Source: Neckera pumila (Eukaryota; Streptophyta; Bryopsida; Hypnales; Neckeraceae). Taken from it: a DNA stretch of 64,000 bases. Below are positions 41,554-54,167 of this stretch, one piece after another. The DNA is taken from assembly GCA_963969595.1 (NCBI GenBank), contig OZ018415.1, forward strand, positions 20,775,782-20,839,781, written 5' to 3'. Positions within the stretch are counted from its first letter, which is position 1. Each line of letters opens with the position of its first letter. The position numbers and the translations under genes were made by a program. Below the pieces are notes generated by a model. The model searched no databases and had not been told where the DNA came from. It worked only from the letters and a program-made list of their open reading frames with translations.

Positions 41554-43427
41554 CTTTGAAATCTTTTTAGAAATACCCATTTGATTTTCAAATATTTGAC
41601 AATAAAAATACATAATATATAGTAGAAAGTATCCTATAGCTATTACAAAAACAATGGAATTTCTATAATATTATTCAAAATTGAATTGTGATATTATAGA
41701 GGTCGTTGTGATTTTAGTAGTATAATTGCAAGTGAACGATTACGAAAGCCCTAGGCTCACAAATAGGGACCTATGACCCAACTCCTTTGAAAATTCATAA
41801 ATAATTTGAAAATGCTCAAAAAAGACAAAACCACTTGGGTTAGATTCCTCATCATTTCTCATTGTCTGAAAAATGAGCTAAAAATATTCCCATCCAAGGA
41901 AATACATGAAAAAGGCGGACCAACCCTTGGATGATACCTTAGGTGAGACTGATCAAAACCAATAGTTTGTGCTAATATATACTCTATAGAGTAATAGCTA
42001 AAAGTAGGTAGACAGTGTAATAACTCATAAGGTAACTACACCTAAAACCAACCGTGTGTTCTGATTGTGATCCCTATCTAGGAAGGACTGACATGTTGCT
42101 TGAAGTATGTTCTATTGTCAATGATGAGTTAGGTAGGCTTAAATGGTCGCTTTAAGAACATACTACCTTATTGGGTCTTGTCCTAATATGGTAAGGATGA
42201 AGAGCATCTTCTCACATAGACTCCAATACATAACCGGTTGTTGAGTTTTCAACACTCACGTGGCACCGTCCCATTGGCAACCCATCACCATTACCATTAC
42301 AAGTTGCAACTCAAAACCTTCTCTCCTCTCAACTTGCTTCCTCCACCCTTGGATCACGGAGATCAAAGGTTGTGATTGAAAAGTGAACAAACCGTTATCT
42401 AATACATACTCAGTCAAAGAGACCGTCTAATCTGCAAACTGTCACAAGTGACAAGTGACAGAGATCGAGCCATTTGACAATTCTACAAGTTACAAGTGAC
42501 TACAAATCCCTTCTTTCTGGTTTCAAATCGATTCCTCATAAGTGTCACTCTACGATTTCTTTACCATTTGAGCACGAAAACTATGTTAATTCTGCTCATT
42601 GAGATCCACTAAGTAGGTCAATCCGCAAATTCAGAGCTAGCCTCGATAGGGGAAAAATACATCCTTCGCCGCTTGTAACGCAGCTCATGAGTCGATCTTA
42701 CGGCGATTCAGTGCCATTGTTGTCGTTGCCATTGTTGTCGTTGCATTGGAAGCTCTGGACGTACTCTCAATATGGACTGGGCATCGCAGTTGCAAAGTTC
42801 GTGATCTTGGATGGGGTTGCCATTAGTACACAACTGAAGTTCTCAACTCTTCTCGATCTTGGACGGCATACAATATTACTCGCCTTAGGATTAGCATTGC
42901 AAGCTCTAGGCGTTAAGTGCATGCATATACTCGCAACATAGAATGATCTTCGCAGTAGCAAATTTTCTCGGTCTTGGATGGGATTGCCCACAGTAGATCG
43001 GCGATCGAAGTCTCTCCCTCTTCAATCTTGGATGGCATAGACAACCCGCACTCACCTTCGGATTTCAATTGACCGTGCGTTCGGATTTTTGACGGGAGCT
43101 TTGCGGAGTTTTTGTGTGTATTTAGTTTGCAAGGCATTGAGGTGCATGGAATACTGTCAGTGCGAGCTTCTTTGGTCGCTTCACTCAGGACATATGTATA
43201 CACTTGCTGTGGTCGTACATTGTGACCCGGTTTTGGATTTTGATGCTCTGGACCAAGATCGCTTCTATATATGGATCCCCAGGTGCTTCACTTCAAGTAC
43301 GTCTTTCTTTGAACCTGTCCTCACAGCTCTTTGCTCGGAATGCATCTCTTTGCTAAGATGGTATTTACATCTGAATCGATCACGCAGCCAGCAATGGTAC
43401 GGAAGAGATTGCAACTTAGAAGAATAT

Positions 43428-43515
43428 CTAAATGATAATTTCCTTTATCTATGCTTTACAACTTTAAAAAGGAAATTATCATTTAGTTGTAAAGCATGAT
43501 AATTTCCTTTATATT
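43428..43515. repeat. Compact hairpin plus third partial copy
   Basis: TAAATGATAATTTCCTTTA is followed after about 20 bp by its complement TAAAAAGGAAATTATCATTTA-like sequence (43,464-43,485), then TTGTAAAGCATGATAATTTC repeats the first arm and loop in another arrangement. The region could form alternative hairpins. Confidence 0.7.
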
Positions 43516-44257
43516 AGAATTAGAAAAGTTCCTTGAAATTTTACAGGTCTACTATTTATCATGTCCGTTAGTTTCAAGACACATCCAAATAGTCTTTTTC
43601 CCATTTCTACCAGTTCACAATCCGCTAATTTCCAGTTCTCCCTGATCACTGGTTCCAAGGTGTAAGTATTGTATGTATAGGGCAGTTTTGGCACTGTCCT
43701 GCCAAAATAATTTAGTCTTTCGCATTTTGACAATGCGGCACCTTCATCGAAATTCTTTGGATTCGGCACGTTGTCCTCTGGCTAATTTTTCGGCATTCTC
43801 TTCAGCGCGCGCTCCTTGCTGCTTCAATGAAATGAATTGATTTTTTCTATTCATATGTAAATGTATGTGTTTTTTTCTAAATTTTTCCAAGAATAATTTT
43901 TGAATATTCAGAATTGACAACAATGAACCTTTTCAGAATTATTTTCCAGAAACTGTTGTATAATTAAATTTTTTTTATTTCAGACACGGTCCAAATTTTC
44001 AGTTATTTACGAAACTGACCTACACGTAGGGTACACATGTACGTCAGAAATAGTTTACATCTGGTGAAGCTGCAACTAATTAATGTTGGTTGTCAATGGC
44101 TAACCCTGAGACCCAATTTATTCAGCAGTCAAATTTCAAAGGCGAAGTAGAGAAATTTGAAGGTATTGCACTGGCAGATCAACAAAGCCTTGAATTGATG
44201 CTTGCAAGAATGCAAGCACACACAAGCTAGTGAACCATCAAAAATACCCAGTGAAAG

Positions 44258-44981
44258 TCACGGCCGGGATGCACCAACTGAAGAAGGTGTACTTCGGCAT
44301 GCTTCCCTCGTACGTAACTGTCCATATACTTCTTTGGAAAATTTTGGGCTGAATTCTGCCTGAAAATCAAGGGCTGAATTCTGCCTAAAAATCATGGGCA
44401 GGCTTACGAGAAAAATCGTGCACACGGGTGACCTTGGCAGGGACTTCATCACGCATGAGATGCATGCATCTTCATCACTGGAGAAGGAATTGAAGCCACG
44501 ATGCTTGCTTGACGGCTGAGGTACTGTGACGGCGGCCATTTTGAATGCCACTCGACCATTTGCGACCCCCTCTTCTCCTCCAGGGGAAAGTGAGAGATCG
44601 GGGAATTTATGCAAATTCCAAGCAGTCGGGGATTGAGAGGAACTCGTACAAATCGTCATTAATTCTGCCCATTGGACCTCACCAGGAATTTGACTGCGTG
44701 CTCTCCTGCTAACGGACTGGCTCAAGAAAACAGGTGATGTACGTAACACAAGCAATCTCTGAACTTACCCATTTCACTGACCAGCTTAATTTTACTCTCA
44801 GGTATTCCTCATGCTCATTTTCTGGCGGAAAAATGATTTTAAAAAAAAAAAAAAAAAAATTTGCAAACTTGTACTGGGACTGGACTGATCTGGACTGGAC
44901 CATCATCCCAGCAGCACCAGCGAAATAATACCTGGTAGAGTTTGAACTATTAATTAACCCGCTGATGATTGTGGAAATCAT
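44258..44981 (-). pseudogene. Orphan 5' end of a duplicated terpene synthase gene
   Basis: This segment aligns throughout with 46,640-47,330, the leader and exon 1 of the intact terpene synthase gene. Shared features are the AGCAGCACCAGCGAAATAA box, the GACTGGACTGG-rich leader, the exon segment encoding FNSFSSDEDA (versus SSFSSAEDA) and the downstream GTAAGCC donor region. In this copy the bases before the donor read TCTC^GTAAGCC instead of TCTG^GTAAGCC. No catalytic exon lies below 44,258, so this is a remnant of a tandem duplication. A 165-codon open frame (44,258-44,755) runs across it but does not reach a synthase domain. Confidence 0.7.
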
Positions 44982-45328
44982 CTTTTTCTTTGTATTTTGT
45001 GAATTATTGGTTTAAAATAATTCAAAAGTACTTGTTGCAAGTCAAACTATTGTATAAGACTTCCCCTTTTCACACAAAATTCTTGATGAAGATGTTATGA
45101 TTTGGGGTGATCAAGTACTGCAGAAAGCAAATCTTGAAATGCTCAGTTTCCAAATACAAAACTAAGTGGAAAGAGGAGACAGTATGATTGTGGATTACAA
45201 CAGAGCTGTATTTTCAAACATTGATCATACATAGAAATGCCATAGCTGGCTTCTCCTAAAGACAATAGTATGCCGTATGTATTGCCATTGCTTTTGAGTT
45301 GAGCAGTGGCAGGGACAAGATAAATTAA

Positions 45329-46954
45329 TTAGAGCCCCAGGGCACCTTCCGCATGAGGAAGGATTTTCCAACTAATGGTCATGTCTCTCAGATCTGGAAA
45401 AATTGAATCAGGATGTCGATAGCGCTTGTCTAAGAAACTATAGTAAACATTTCCAGCAATGAAAGCTTTGATATCCTGCAAGTGATTTTGTAAAGTAGAG
45501 TTCCAAGCTTGAGACCCCAAATCCATGATTGCACGAGTATATGTGTTCACCACATCTATTGCCATATGCACCGTCTGGACAAAAGGCTTCCCTTCACATT
45601 CCATGAGCGTGATGATCAAATTGCGAGGGTTTTGTTCTATCTCGCTCTCCTTGTGGTATGAGAAGACATCGTTTACAAATCCAATGTGGATGGAAGCTGC
45701 CCTGGTAAGGTTTACCAAGTATGGATTCACCCTCAATACACTTGGAATGTAGGAATCATTAGCAAACTCTATTGACAATTGAGCAAATTTCCCACCAACA
45801 GTTCCTTCACGCAAAACAGTATAAGATACCAAGTCCCGGAAGCATGAGACATGGCCTTGGACAATGTCTGCATAGCTAGCAGATAATGCATGGTGGTGTT
45901 CCACGATAGCGGCAACATAAAGATTGAACCATTCAGGGTTGGACAACTGTAGCATGTCCCGTCCTGATTCCCACATCATGGTCTCAATCAAGGGAGCAGG
46001 ATTGCTTGGTTGCACTTGTTGACCGAAAATTGCATCCAAGTGGTCCACATATTCTTTTTTCTTTTCGGGGCTTCCACATGCACTACGACTAATGCCGTAT
46101 TGATCCTGAAAAACCTCATCTGGGGTGTCGAAAAAGAGATCATCCAACAAGAAATATAATGCATAGTTAATGGAAATTGCTACAAGACGATCAAGGCTGA
46201 TGACGTTTGGGTGCATGTAGCTTGCTGAACAAAGGCCTGCCTTACAACAAGAGTCCAAGGACATGACATTTTGACAGCGCTCAACATACTGGTGCAAGCA
46301 TTGTTCGGCCTCATCTGCATACTTGGAGATTTGGATTGGTGGGAGACCGTCAATGATCATTGAGAGCAAAGGAGGAAGCTGATCATCCACTGTGGACGCA
46401 AGTTTGACTGGTGAAATAGGATCCATGAGTTCCACAAGTTTGGCTGGTGAAATGGGATCCATGAGCTCCACATTCTTGGTCCCTGAGCAAGACAAATTCA
46501 ATATTTCAAGGGTCAAATTGGCAATGTCAAAAATATAGTTCAAAGTTCCAGTAAGAGAACTCTACGGTTCTGTACTGTACAGTGCCCTCGTGAACAACAA
46601 CATGCACTCCGCTCGATCTGCACGGTGAAAGTTGAACTGCAGGATGGATGCACCGAGACGATGTACTTTGGCATGCTAGCTTCCCTCATACTGACCATCT
46701 ATTAATTTCTTTGTAAAAATTTGGGCAAAACTTTGCCCGAAAAGTTAAACAAGGCCTGGCTGAATGGTTGGAGGCTTACCAGAAAAAACGCACCCACCGG
46801 GGTCTTCGGCAGGAACTGATGCATCTTCAGCACTGGAGAAGGAAGACGAAGCTGGCTTGGTGGCCAAGGTGCTGTCACCTCGACCCTTCTGGCCAAGTCC
46901 CGGCTGCGGGATACGAGAGGAACAAGTGGAAAGCGTCTGTGTTGAAATCGACAT
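45329..46954 (-). CDS. Microbial-type terpene synthase-like (MTPSL)
   Basis: Class I terpene synthases ionise prenyl diphosphates and cyclise them to mono-, sesqui- or diterpenes. Two exons: 46954-46780 and 46482-45329, 442 residues, joined in phase 1 across a GT-AG intron. Metal-binding motifs are DDLFFD (about residue 172) and NDVFSYHKE (about residue 329), and KRYR lies near 412. The single alpha-domain size and near-intronless catalytic part fit microbial-type plant synthases, not the long multi-exon seed-plant type. Exon 1 is Ser/Thr-rich and could target the protein to plastids, or simply be a disordered head. A 12-residue unit (VELMDPISP.KL) is repeated twice just before the domain. 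The product cannot be predicted. No damage is seen. Confidence 0.9.
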
Positions 46955-47227
46955 TCTGGACTGGACCACGGGGAAATTGTCGAAGCCTTGAATGGTGCTC
47001 TCCTGCTAACTTAACAGTCTGGCTCATCAAAACGTACACAGTTGCAATGGCAATGAAGCGGGTCTGTTTTATATCTCATAAGGTTGCACTGTCCTAGAAT
47101 ATCAGGACGGTGGGACCAAGGCTAAGACGAGCAATCTCTGAAATTGAACATAGTTACCCTCATGCTCATTTTCTGGCAGAAAAGTGCCTTTAAGAAAAAA
47201 AGTTGCATATACTTGCACCACTACTTT

Positions 47228-47305
47228 GACTGGACTGTGACTGGACTGGACTTTACTGGACAGTACTGGACTTTACTAGACTTTACTGGACAATACTGGA
47301 CCGTC
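47228..47305. repeat. GACTGGACT-type tandem repeat in the MTPSL leader
   Basis: Irregular repeats of ACTGGACT and TTTACTGGAC lie about 300 bp upstream of the terpene synthase ATG. A shorter version is present in the duplicated leader at 44,876-44,905. Confidence 0.7.
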
Positions 47306-47587
47306 CAAGCAGCACCAGCGAAATAAATTGGTGTACACTCGATCTTCATGGAGCTGTCGCGCTTTCAGAAAGCATTATCTACATGTTGAAACCATGTCAA
47401 CCAAAATGGAGTGGAGGACAGTCGACGCTGAGAATCGAACTTGAAATGAATGCTAATCAAATGGAGCAAACTGTTTCCTGCTACCCTGAGATCGAAAGGA
47501 ACTCTAAAGGAAATTTGCCTCCGACTCAACGCATCGATCAAGTGGATGTGTTTCCTGCCACGCTGACGTCAGAAGAACACCATTAAG

Positions 47588-48861
47588 TCAATCCGAGTTG
47601 CCGGCCATGTCTGGGAGTAGTATCCAGATACCCTGAAAGAAAAGTTCGAAGACAACATGTGTCAGCAGGGAAGAAAATCACAGAGTAAAATACTCCAGAG
47701 TCTGTCAAAAGGCAATCGCAAACTTATCATTGAATTAAATCCTATTTCTGATTCAAGATTGAACATCCGAAAAAGGCTTAATTATTCATACGGAGTAAAA
47801 ATTTTCATTTGATTCACCCTACTTCTTCACTGCAACAAGGTCAGTAGCTCACCACCGTCGCTTTGAATGAGTGTAAAGGATTAACACTAATAGCCAAAAT
47901 GATTGTGGTGTTTGCCATGAAAATTGCCATGGAAACAATGAGACCCTTCTAGACGGTAAAATCTACGCGATCTGATATGCAGTACACTTATAGCACTCAT
48001 CCATGGAGTTGTGTGGCTGTTGCAGTGCGTACCTTGGAGTAGCGAGGGACTTGAAATCCTAGAATATTCATAGCTCCTTGGATTTCGCTCATGAGCAACT
48101 GTAGTGATGCCAGAGAGGATTTATCTTCGAATTTGCGGCCCTGAAGAAACCAAAATAAAATGATTCTTGAGGATGAAGTACTTCAGACTGGCTACGACGT
48201 CAGTAGTTCGATGAATGAACCCATCGCCCTGTTCATATGATGGCATCTGAAAAAACAAGATATGATTTGGATTCAATCGATTCAGCTGAGTATGGTGTGC
48301 AACAATAATTTACTATTGCTTGTCTGCAAGCGAGATACAGGAAACACAACCAGAGAGCTATGGAAGTGCTTTATGATCCAAAATTCTTGAACCCAAGACG
48401 GAAAGACGATGCGCGTCAAAGAAAGAAGATTCGAGGGGGTCGGAGCATCTTGGATATATCCTACCTCTTCCGTGAACGTGCAGTGTTAGGAACTCCTTTG
48501 GAAAAGGTAATGAACGTCGGAGGAATTGAGACTCTAACTATGTGGCACAAATGACGTGATTGTTCATGAACTTCAAGGGATCTGAAAAACCTGCCACGAC
48601 AACAGGAGTGTGCAAATCATCGTCAATGTATTTTGACTTGAAAGTGACCGGGAAGCTCTCGGCGAGCTCGGCGGCTTCCTTGAAAGGGTTCCTGTTAGCC
48701 TGCTCACTTAACCACTTGAGGTTGTTGGCCGAATGGCATACAAGAGTCATTCCAATGTATTTTGAGGGACATTGTTGTACAATCACCATTTGCGAACTCC
48801 AAAACAAATCTTTTTGAGTTGGGACTTTTACGCAACGAGTGCCTACAAGTGTGCCACACAC
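47588..48861 (-). CDS. Exons of an unrecognised gene, 3' part
   Basis: The best evidence is two minus-strand exons with proper signals: 48140-48033 (acceptor TTTCTTCAG, donor AAG^GTACGC; GRKFEDKSSLASLQLLMSEI... ending PRYSK) and 47632-47588 (GIWILLPDMAGNSD, stop). They join in phase. A possible upstream exon near 48,246-48,195 begins MPSYEQGDGFIHRTTD. A 107-codon frame at 48,861-48,538 (including SSQMVIVQQCPSKYIGMT and AELAESFPVTFKSKY) has protein-like composition and may be another exon. I do not recognise the family. It may continue into 50,392-50,930. Confidence 0.4.
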
Positions 48862-49859
48862 AATCCCACAATCAAAAGTGGATTCAAAGGATCTGTGCTC
48901 TACAAGAAATTTGTGAGTGAAGATGGATGATGGGCCTCAAATATACTCTGTTTGTAATGTACCAAGCTGCAGAATAAAGAAGAAGAAACATTGCAAACTT
49001 TTGTTCTATATGTGCACCAGTTTCCGCTCAAGTATTGACCCCTGACGGGGCTTGTGAACTTCTCCATGATAGCCACCGCAAGTTACTCTCTACAAGAGAT
49101 CAACAAACAACCTTTGGTATTTTTGTAGTTAGTAGTAACTGGAAGAATTGAAGCAATCATAGAAAAATAGTATCCCTTTTTTGTAGTCTAATGACTATTT
49201 AGTCATTTGCAAGTGGGATGCAATCTATCATGTAATTCTGCAATTCTAAGAGGTTCACAAAACCAACTATTTTGTGTAGCACATCGAAATTTTCATTTAG
49301 AGGTCATTGGGTTTTCCTTTGATCTCAGAGAGAGCACAAGGCGATTGAGTTCCTCTACGTCTTACAGGCTACCGGATTTCTTGTTTTTTGCAGTATTTTT
49401 GTGAAGGTCTGTGCGTAGGGAAAGCTTTCTTCTAAAGTGGGAGGTGCTTGTTACAAGTTTATTTTGCATATTTTGTCTTTATTATCAAATTCTTGACTCA
49501 AGGATTGAATTCAAAGATGGTTTTTATAGTTGCCCCTGTTGGTAACTAAATTAGGATTGGTCTTTTGAGCAGTTTTGTTCAATGACTGATTGTGTGCAAT
49601 TTTCGAGCTCACCATGAGTCACTTGTGAGTCATCTCTTCAATTTTTTGTTTTAACAAGCACTTGCCATTTTGTATCAAATGACATCTTCTAAATATCAGC
49701 ATAGACGTTGAGTGGGTTGTTGTGCAAGTGAGCATATAAATTGTAGACGAGAATAATTTGTTTCTCACTTGCTCACAATATGGCAGTGGGTGTCATTATA
49801 CGGAAAATTCAATCAATCTCCTCAATGTTGTCTCTCACTAATAAATATATGTCATTAGA

Positions 49860-51990
49860 AGAAATTTCAGGCCTCCAGAGGGCTGCTCCACGGCTCTCCA
49901 AGGTACCATGAAATTTGGTGTTTTTTTTGTTGAAAAACTCATTTTTTGCCTATTTTCGCCCTGTTGAAACTGCAGCAGCAGTGGCACAGGACCCGAAATT
50001 TTCAAATAAAAATTTATTAAAAAAAAAAAGCCGGTTTCTAGAACATCCCTTTTCAGGGCGCCATTCTATTTATCACCCGTCAAATAGTATCAAGATTATC
50101 AGCGTGATCATTTTCATGAAAACCAAATGACAATTCTTCAAACGTATGATTGCAAGTCTTTTTCTACTGTCATATTTCTTATCAGGACATCACTAACTGT
50201 TTCCTGACAGAATAAGAGAGCTAGCTACAGCTTTGTGTATCAACTTTTTTAAAAACACCAGATTTTTTTCCTTTGAGTCACAAGTAATGCCAAAGTCATA
50301 GTATGACTTTGAATTATTCATACAAAGCATTAAAACAAGAAGCAAAAATAGCTTAGTTCTAAAATAACATCATGTAATATGTAGAACTATATTACAGTAT
50401 AATACTAACCAAGACATATGGATTACCAAGGCCTCCATTTGTTTTAGTATATGTATACATAAAGTTTGTCAAGATGTCCAAAGAACATAGTTCTAAAATC
50501 AACTCCTTATCTATGTGGTAGAAGTGGATTGCTAACTCATTTGGTATGCTCCAACTCTCCAAGAGGATGTGACCGTCACTTGTGTCCATCCCAGCAACAA
50601 AAACAACCCAATGTCATGTTAGTGAGATGCAACGGGTGTCTACAGGTCACATCACGTGTTATAGTTTTCACAAAGGACAATTTTAAATGAACAAAGCAAA
50701 AATTCCACAATATAACTATTCCACAGTAAAGCAAAATTGAACCTAGTTGTTGCCTGTACGCTGTGACGAAGATATGTTGTATCCAAAAGTTCACGCAAAA
50801 AAGCCTCCTTGAATTTCAGATCAAAGCTTAAAAAACGAACGGAGGAATCAAATGCATCTAGGAGTTTGGCCAGTCTTGAGCTTGTCTGCAATAGTCTATC
50901 ACCTCTAGCCAAATCAATAAATAGCAAGAAGAATCAGCCTTGTCCCTCGAATGACAAGAGTGTCCAACTATTTGTGGCAGGTGGTTAGATTCTTCAGTGT
51001 TGTGTTTGGATTGATACCCGTTCGACTTAGGACTCGGGTCTTTAATTTGTCTTGTATGATAACTGGTCACTTTGACTTCTTTGAGGTTTTCAACACAAGT
51101 GGCCCATTCAATGTTGGTATCAGTTTGATACTCAGCCATCAAGCCAGTTCGTTTATTTTTTCATTTTAGGCATCTCACTGTTTGAATTTAAACGATCCTC
51201 ATTAGCTTAATGGAATGTTTTCATTTGGCATCAAAGTAACAGCAAAGCACGTCTAGTAAGCCAGATGCTTCAAATCTTTCAAAAACTGCATTTAATTAGG
51301 CATATGAACATAGATTGGAATCATATCTTGATCCTCAAAGTGATGCGAAAATATTCATCAATGAATTCCTTATTACCTTTATTTTGTAAAGACAAATAAT
51401 AGTGCGTGGAAAAATTCTTAGTCATGTGAGAATGAACTAGAATCATATTTTTGATTATCAAGTAAAAAAATCAACGTTTAAAAATAGTTTCATTATTACA
51501 TATATTTGAACAACAATTAGTAATATGTGGGCATTTTCTAAGTCATATCTTCATGTACTAGAATCATGTTAATGAACATCCACTAGTAAAAAGTAGCGTT
51601 ACTAAATAGCATCACTATTAATACAATAAATAGTGGTAAATAGGTCTTTTTTACATAAAAGCAAGATTCTAACACTTGGATATGGAATCTTGAAAAAGGA
51701 AAAAATTAAAAAAAGAGAAAATTTAGTCTTAAAAAAATTATAAAAAAAAAATTAAAAAAAAAAAATCGCAAAAGCTGATTGCTCCCCATAGCCATCAGTT
51801 TGGTGTGACAGACCAAGCTTTTAATAGCTTGGTTTGTCACATTCTAGCAGCCCTCCAAAGGGTTCAAGTTTTCTCTAATGTCAATGGCTCTACCTTTTCA
51901 TCTAGAATGGTGAGTCAGTCTCATAGCATGTGTGTAATGGTTTTCTTGCATGATTCCCTTGTACCGGTCGGCTATGGAACTCAGTAGAAA
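49860..51990. repeat. Fragments of the CCTCTAGAGGGCTG repeat family
   Basis: Segments at 49,860-50,060 and about 51,780-51,890 share TTTCAGGCCTCCAGAGGGCTG-like and TCTCTAATG phrases with 39,100-39,150, 39,530-39,590 and 41,370-41,450. They look like dispersed pieces of the foldback family at 38,885. They flank, but do not overlap, the exon candidates at 50,392-50,930. Confidence 0.5.
50392..50930 (-). CDS. Exon candidates of an unrecognised gene
   Basis: Two minus-strand segments look coding. One, about 50,927-50,755, contains LARGDRLLQTSSRLAKLLDA and LKFKEAFLRELLDTTYLRHS and is followed by CAG^GCAACA, a possible GC donor. The other, about 50,589-50,410, contains DGHILLESWSIPNELAIHFY and ends before TTG^GTTAGT. 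I could not join them in phase, and no family was recognised. They could be upstream exons of the gene at 47,588-48,861. Confidence 0.3.
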
Positions 51991-53185
51991 TCCGAGTCAC
52001 TCAATTTGGGCAGCATAAACTGTAGGATGTGAAATACCCATCTCTCGACCCATCTACTTGGAGAGCTTGGGAAGCTTCATATATAATTCACCCTCTAGTA
52101 AGGCAAGTGCCAGAAGAGTGTTTTCTACTGCTTATACTCCCATTCGCATTGTAGTTGAGCTTCCATCAAGTGAAGACGAAACTCCTAATGAGGCCAAAAC
52201 TAAAGCTTAATTGTTGTAATCCTGGGGCACAGTCATTGTCCTTGCTGCTTGGTCTTGCTACCAATTGAGGAATCAAAGCAAATGAAAGTCAGATCAACAC
52301 TTCCGCTTAAAATTTGGATCTAAATGTGGTTGGGTTTGCTTCAAAAAAACGTTCGCGTTGGTCATGATCCAAGCTTTTTTTTGGGACCCATATCGTCCCC
52401 TTTGGCAGTGAAGCACAGACCAGTTTTTGGAGGGACAAAGCCCTAGTGGCCAGATTTGGTAGAATCTGGCGAAATTTTGCCAGAAAAAGAAGCCTTGGTC
52501 ATGATGGGCCATCAACAACAAATTGCCAGGCTCTCTCAGTCATGGTTCCAAGGATAATACAAAAGCAATCTACGTTGCGTAGTAGACAAGGCTGGTAATA
52601 CGTAATACAGGCACTTCGGCACTCCACAAGTGCCAGAGGAAGCTACATAAAATTACGCAAAAATACCCTAAAAATCAACAGCGTCCATCCATCATTATTG
52701 TAGTTCAGTATTTTGCGCAATACGTTCATTATTTTGGTGTTTCAGGGATTCCAAGGTTTTCGTGAGCCAGAACAGGTCTCTGCATCGTGTAAGGCTTAAA
52801 ACCTGTTCACAGTCCGCAAGTGCCTTTCCTCAAGGTCTGAAACCTTCTACTATACAAAATTTCTACATCATATTCTGATTTCCATTTTCATTCACGCAAT
52901 CCTCTTCATGCTTACCTTCTGGTGTCCCAGTTTTGCACTAAGTTGAATGTGATTTAGAGAGCTTCAATTGAAGATTCAAAGTCAAGTGTATAGAATATAC
53001 TAGTTTAGCATTTCTGTGGGAGTCATATTCAGAGAGTCTACCTCATCTGCTGTTTTCCTTCTTTCTTGCGCATTCTGTGTGGTGATTGTGTGTTGACATC
53101 GTATTTTTCAAAGTTGTATGAAATTCATGGTATACTACTCCTGCGCCTCACCTCTAGCCAAATTTCATAATCACTTTAATAATAT
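51990..53185. other. Unassigned intergenic sequence
   Basis: I see no coding exon, RNA gene or clear repeat boundary here. The 75-codon minus frame at 52,294-52,521 has no splice context or family resemblance. Confidence 0.5.
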
Positions 53186-54167
53186 CAGATACGCTTTGAT
53201 TTGGCATGAAATTTCTTCTAAATAACTTATAACTCGTACTTGGCAATGTTTTCAAAAGATGCCCTGCCTTCACTACTCTCAAGACTGTTGTGACAGACAG
53301 AATGACAACACATGTTCTCTTTCAAAGACACTTGAAAAGGTCCAGCTTCAAAATCACAGAATAAACAAACACATGAGGAAGTCTTACATACCGCAAAAAA
53401 CTGGTCGCCGCCAAGGAATATACACACTCCTTGCTTGTGCCAAACCCAACCGTCTCGTGTTCGACCCAGAAGTAGGAGTGAAGAAAATCCTTCTGGTCCC
53501 TACAATTTCACCATGTATCTGGGTTTAGACCACAAAAACAAGTGTTATCCTAAGCCCTAAACCCAAACACTCCATCAAACAACACCGGAACATAACCTGC
53601 AACAGCACGTTCATGCGTTCTCCAATACTAATCTACCAATATAAACTTATCAGACCTAGCATCGGTCAATCTCCTCGAATAATTGAAGCAGTTGGAGCTC
53701 TCTACCAGAGGCATGTGGGCATGGTGCTAATTCCACCTACACAATGAAAATCGTTGATTACTTTGGCATGGTTGTGAGGCAAATTCTTCAGCCTATAAAA
53801 AACTTCACAGAAAAGAAAATGGTGTAGAACCTACCTGGTCTCTGAAACTGCGACGCCCAAGAGAAGTTTTGTAGTGGAATGTGAGAACCATTGAATCGAG
53901 GAGCACCAGTCGAGGGGAAGAAATTGGGTTTGGGAGATTCTGGGTTGTTGGAGTTTGCAGAAGAAAAAGTTGGAATGCTCAAGAGAGCGGGGTGGCACAG
54001 CAATGTTGCCATTGCGTATGGGAAGGTTACGACGTCATCGCTCACGATCGCTGTTGCCGATTGTTCCCCAAATCGAAAACTAAGTTATGGGCGTTGGAGA
54101 TTGGAAGCTCACTGAAGGGGGTTTTCGGCACTTCACGACGGTTGGAGTGATATTTAGTGTGGGTCAC
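53186..54167 (-). pseudogene. Partial copy of the lipid-A-synthase-like gene, 5' half
   Basis: The sequence closely matches 33,433-34,023 joined directly to 35,658-36,040. It therefore carries copies of exon 4 (53,505-53,398; CIFLGGDQFFA), exon 3 (about 53,735-53,655) and exon 1 (about 54,012-53,835; MATLLCHPALLSIPTFSSAN), with introns. Exon 2, which holds the LTNGPGE motif, is deleted at the junction near 53,777, and everything downstream of exon 4 is missing. The exon-1 frame is still open but no functional enzyme can result. The copy is unprocessed, so it arose by DNA duplication, not retrotransposition. Confidence 0.85.

Larger units (their letters stand above)
36040..44250. other. Repeat mosaic without a recognised gene
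   Basis: Besides the hairpins listed separately, 42,680-43,050 holds diverged, loosely repeated units around the phrase TCTTGGATGG, and 43,509-43,769 has an 86-codon minus frame with no family resemblance. None of the short frames here could be joined into a protein. The interval separates the lipid-A-synthase-like gene from the terpene synthase locus. Confidence 0.55.

Noticed and set aside
42687..43499. Overlapping frames of 84 and 136 codons
   Set aside because: No splice context or family resemblance; the DNA consists of loosely repeated units around TCTTGGATGG.
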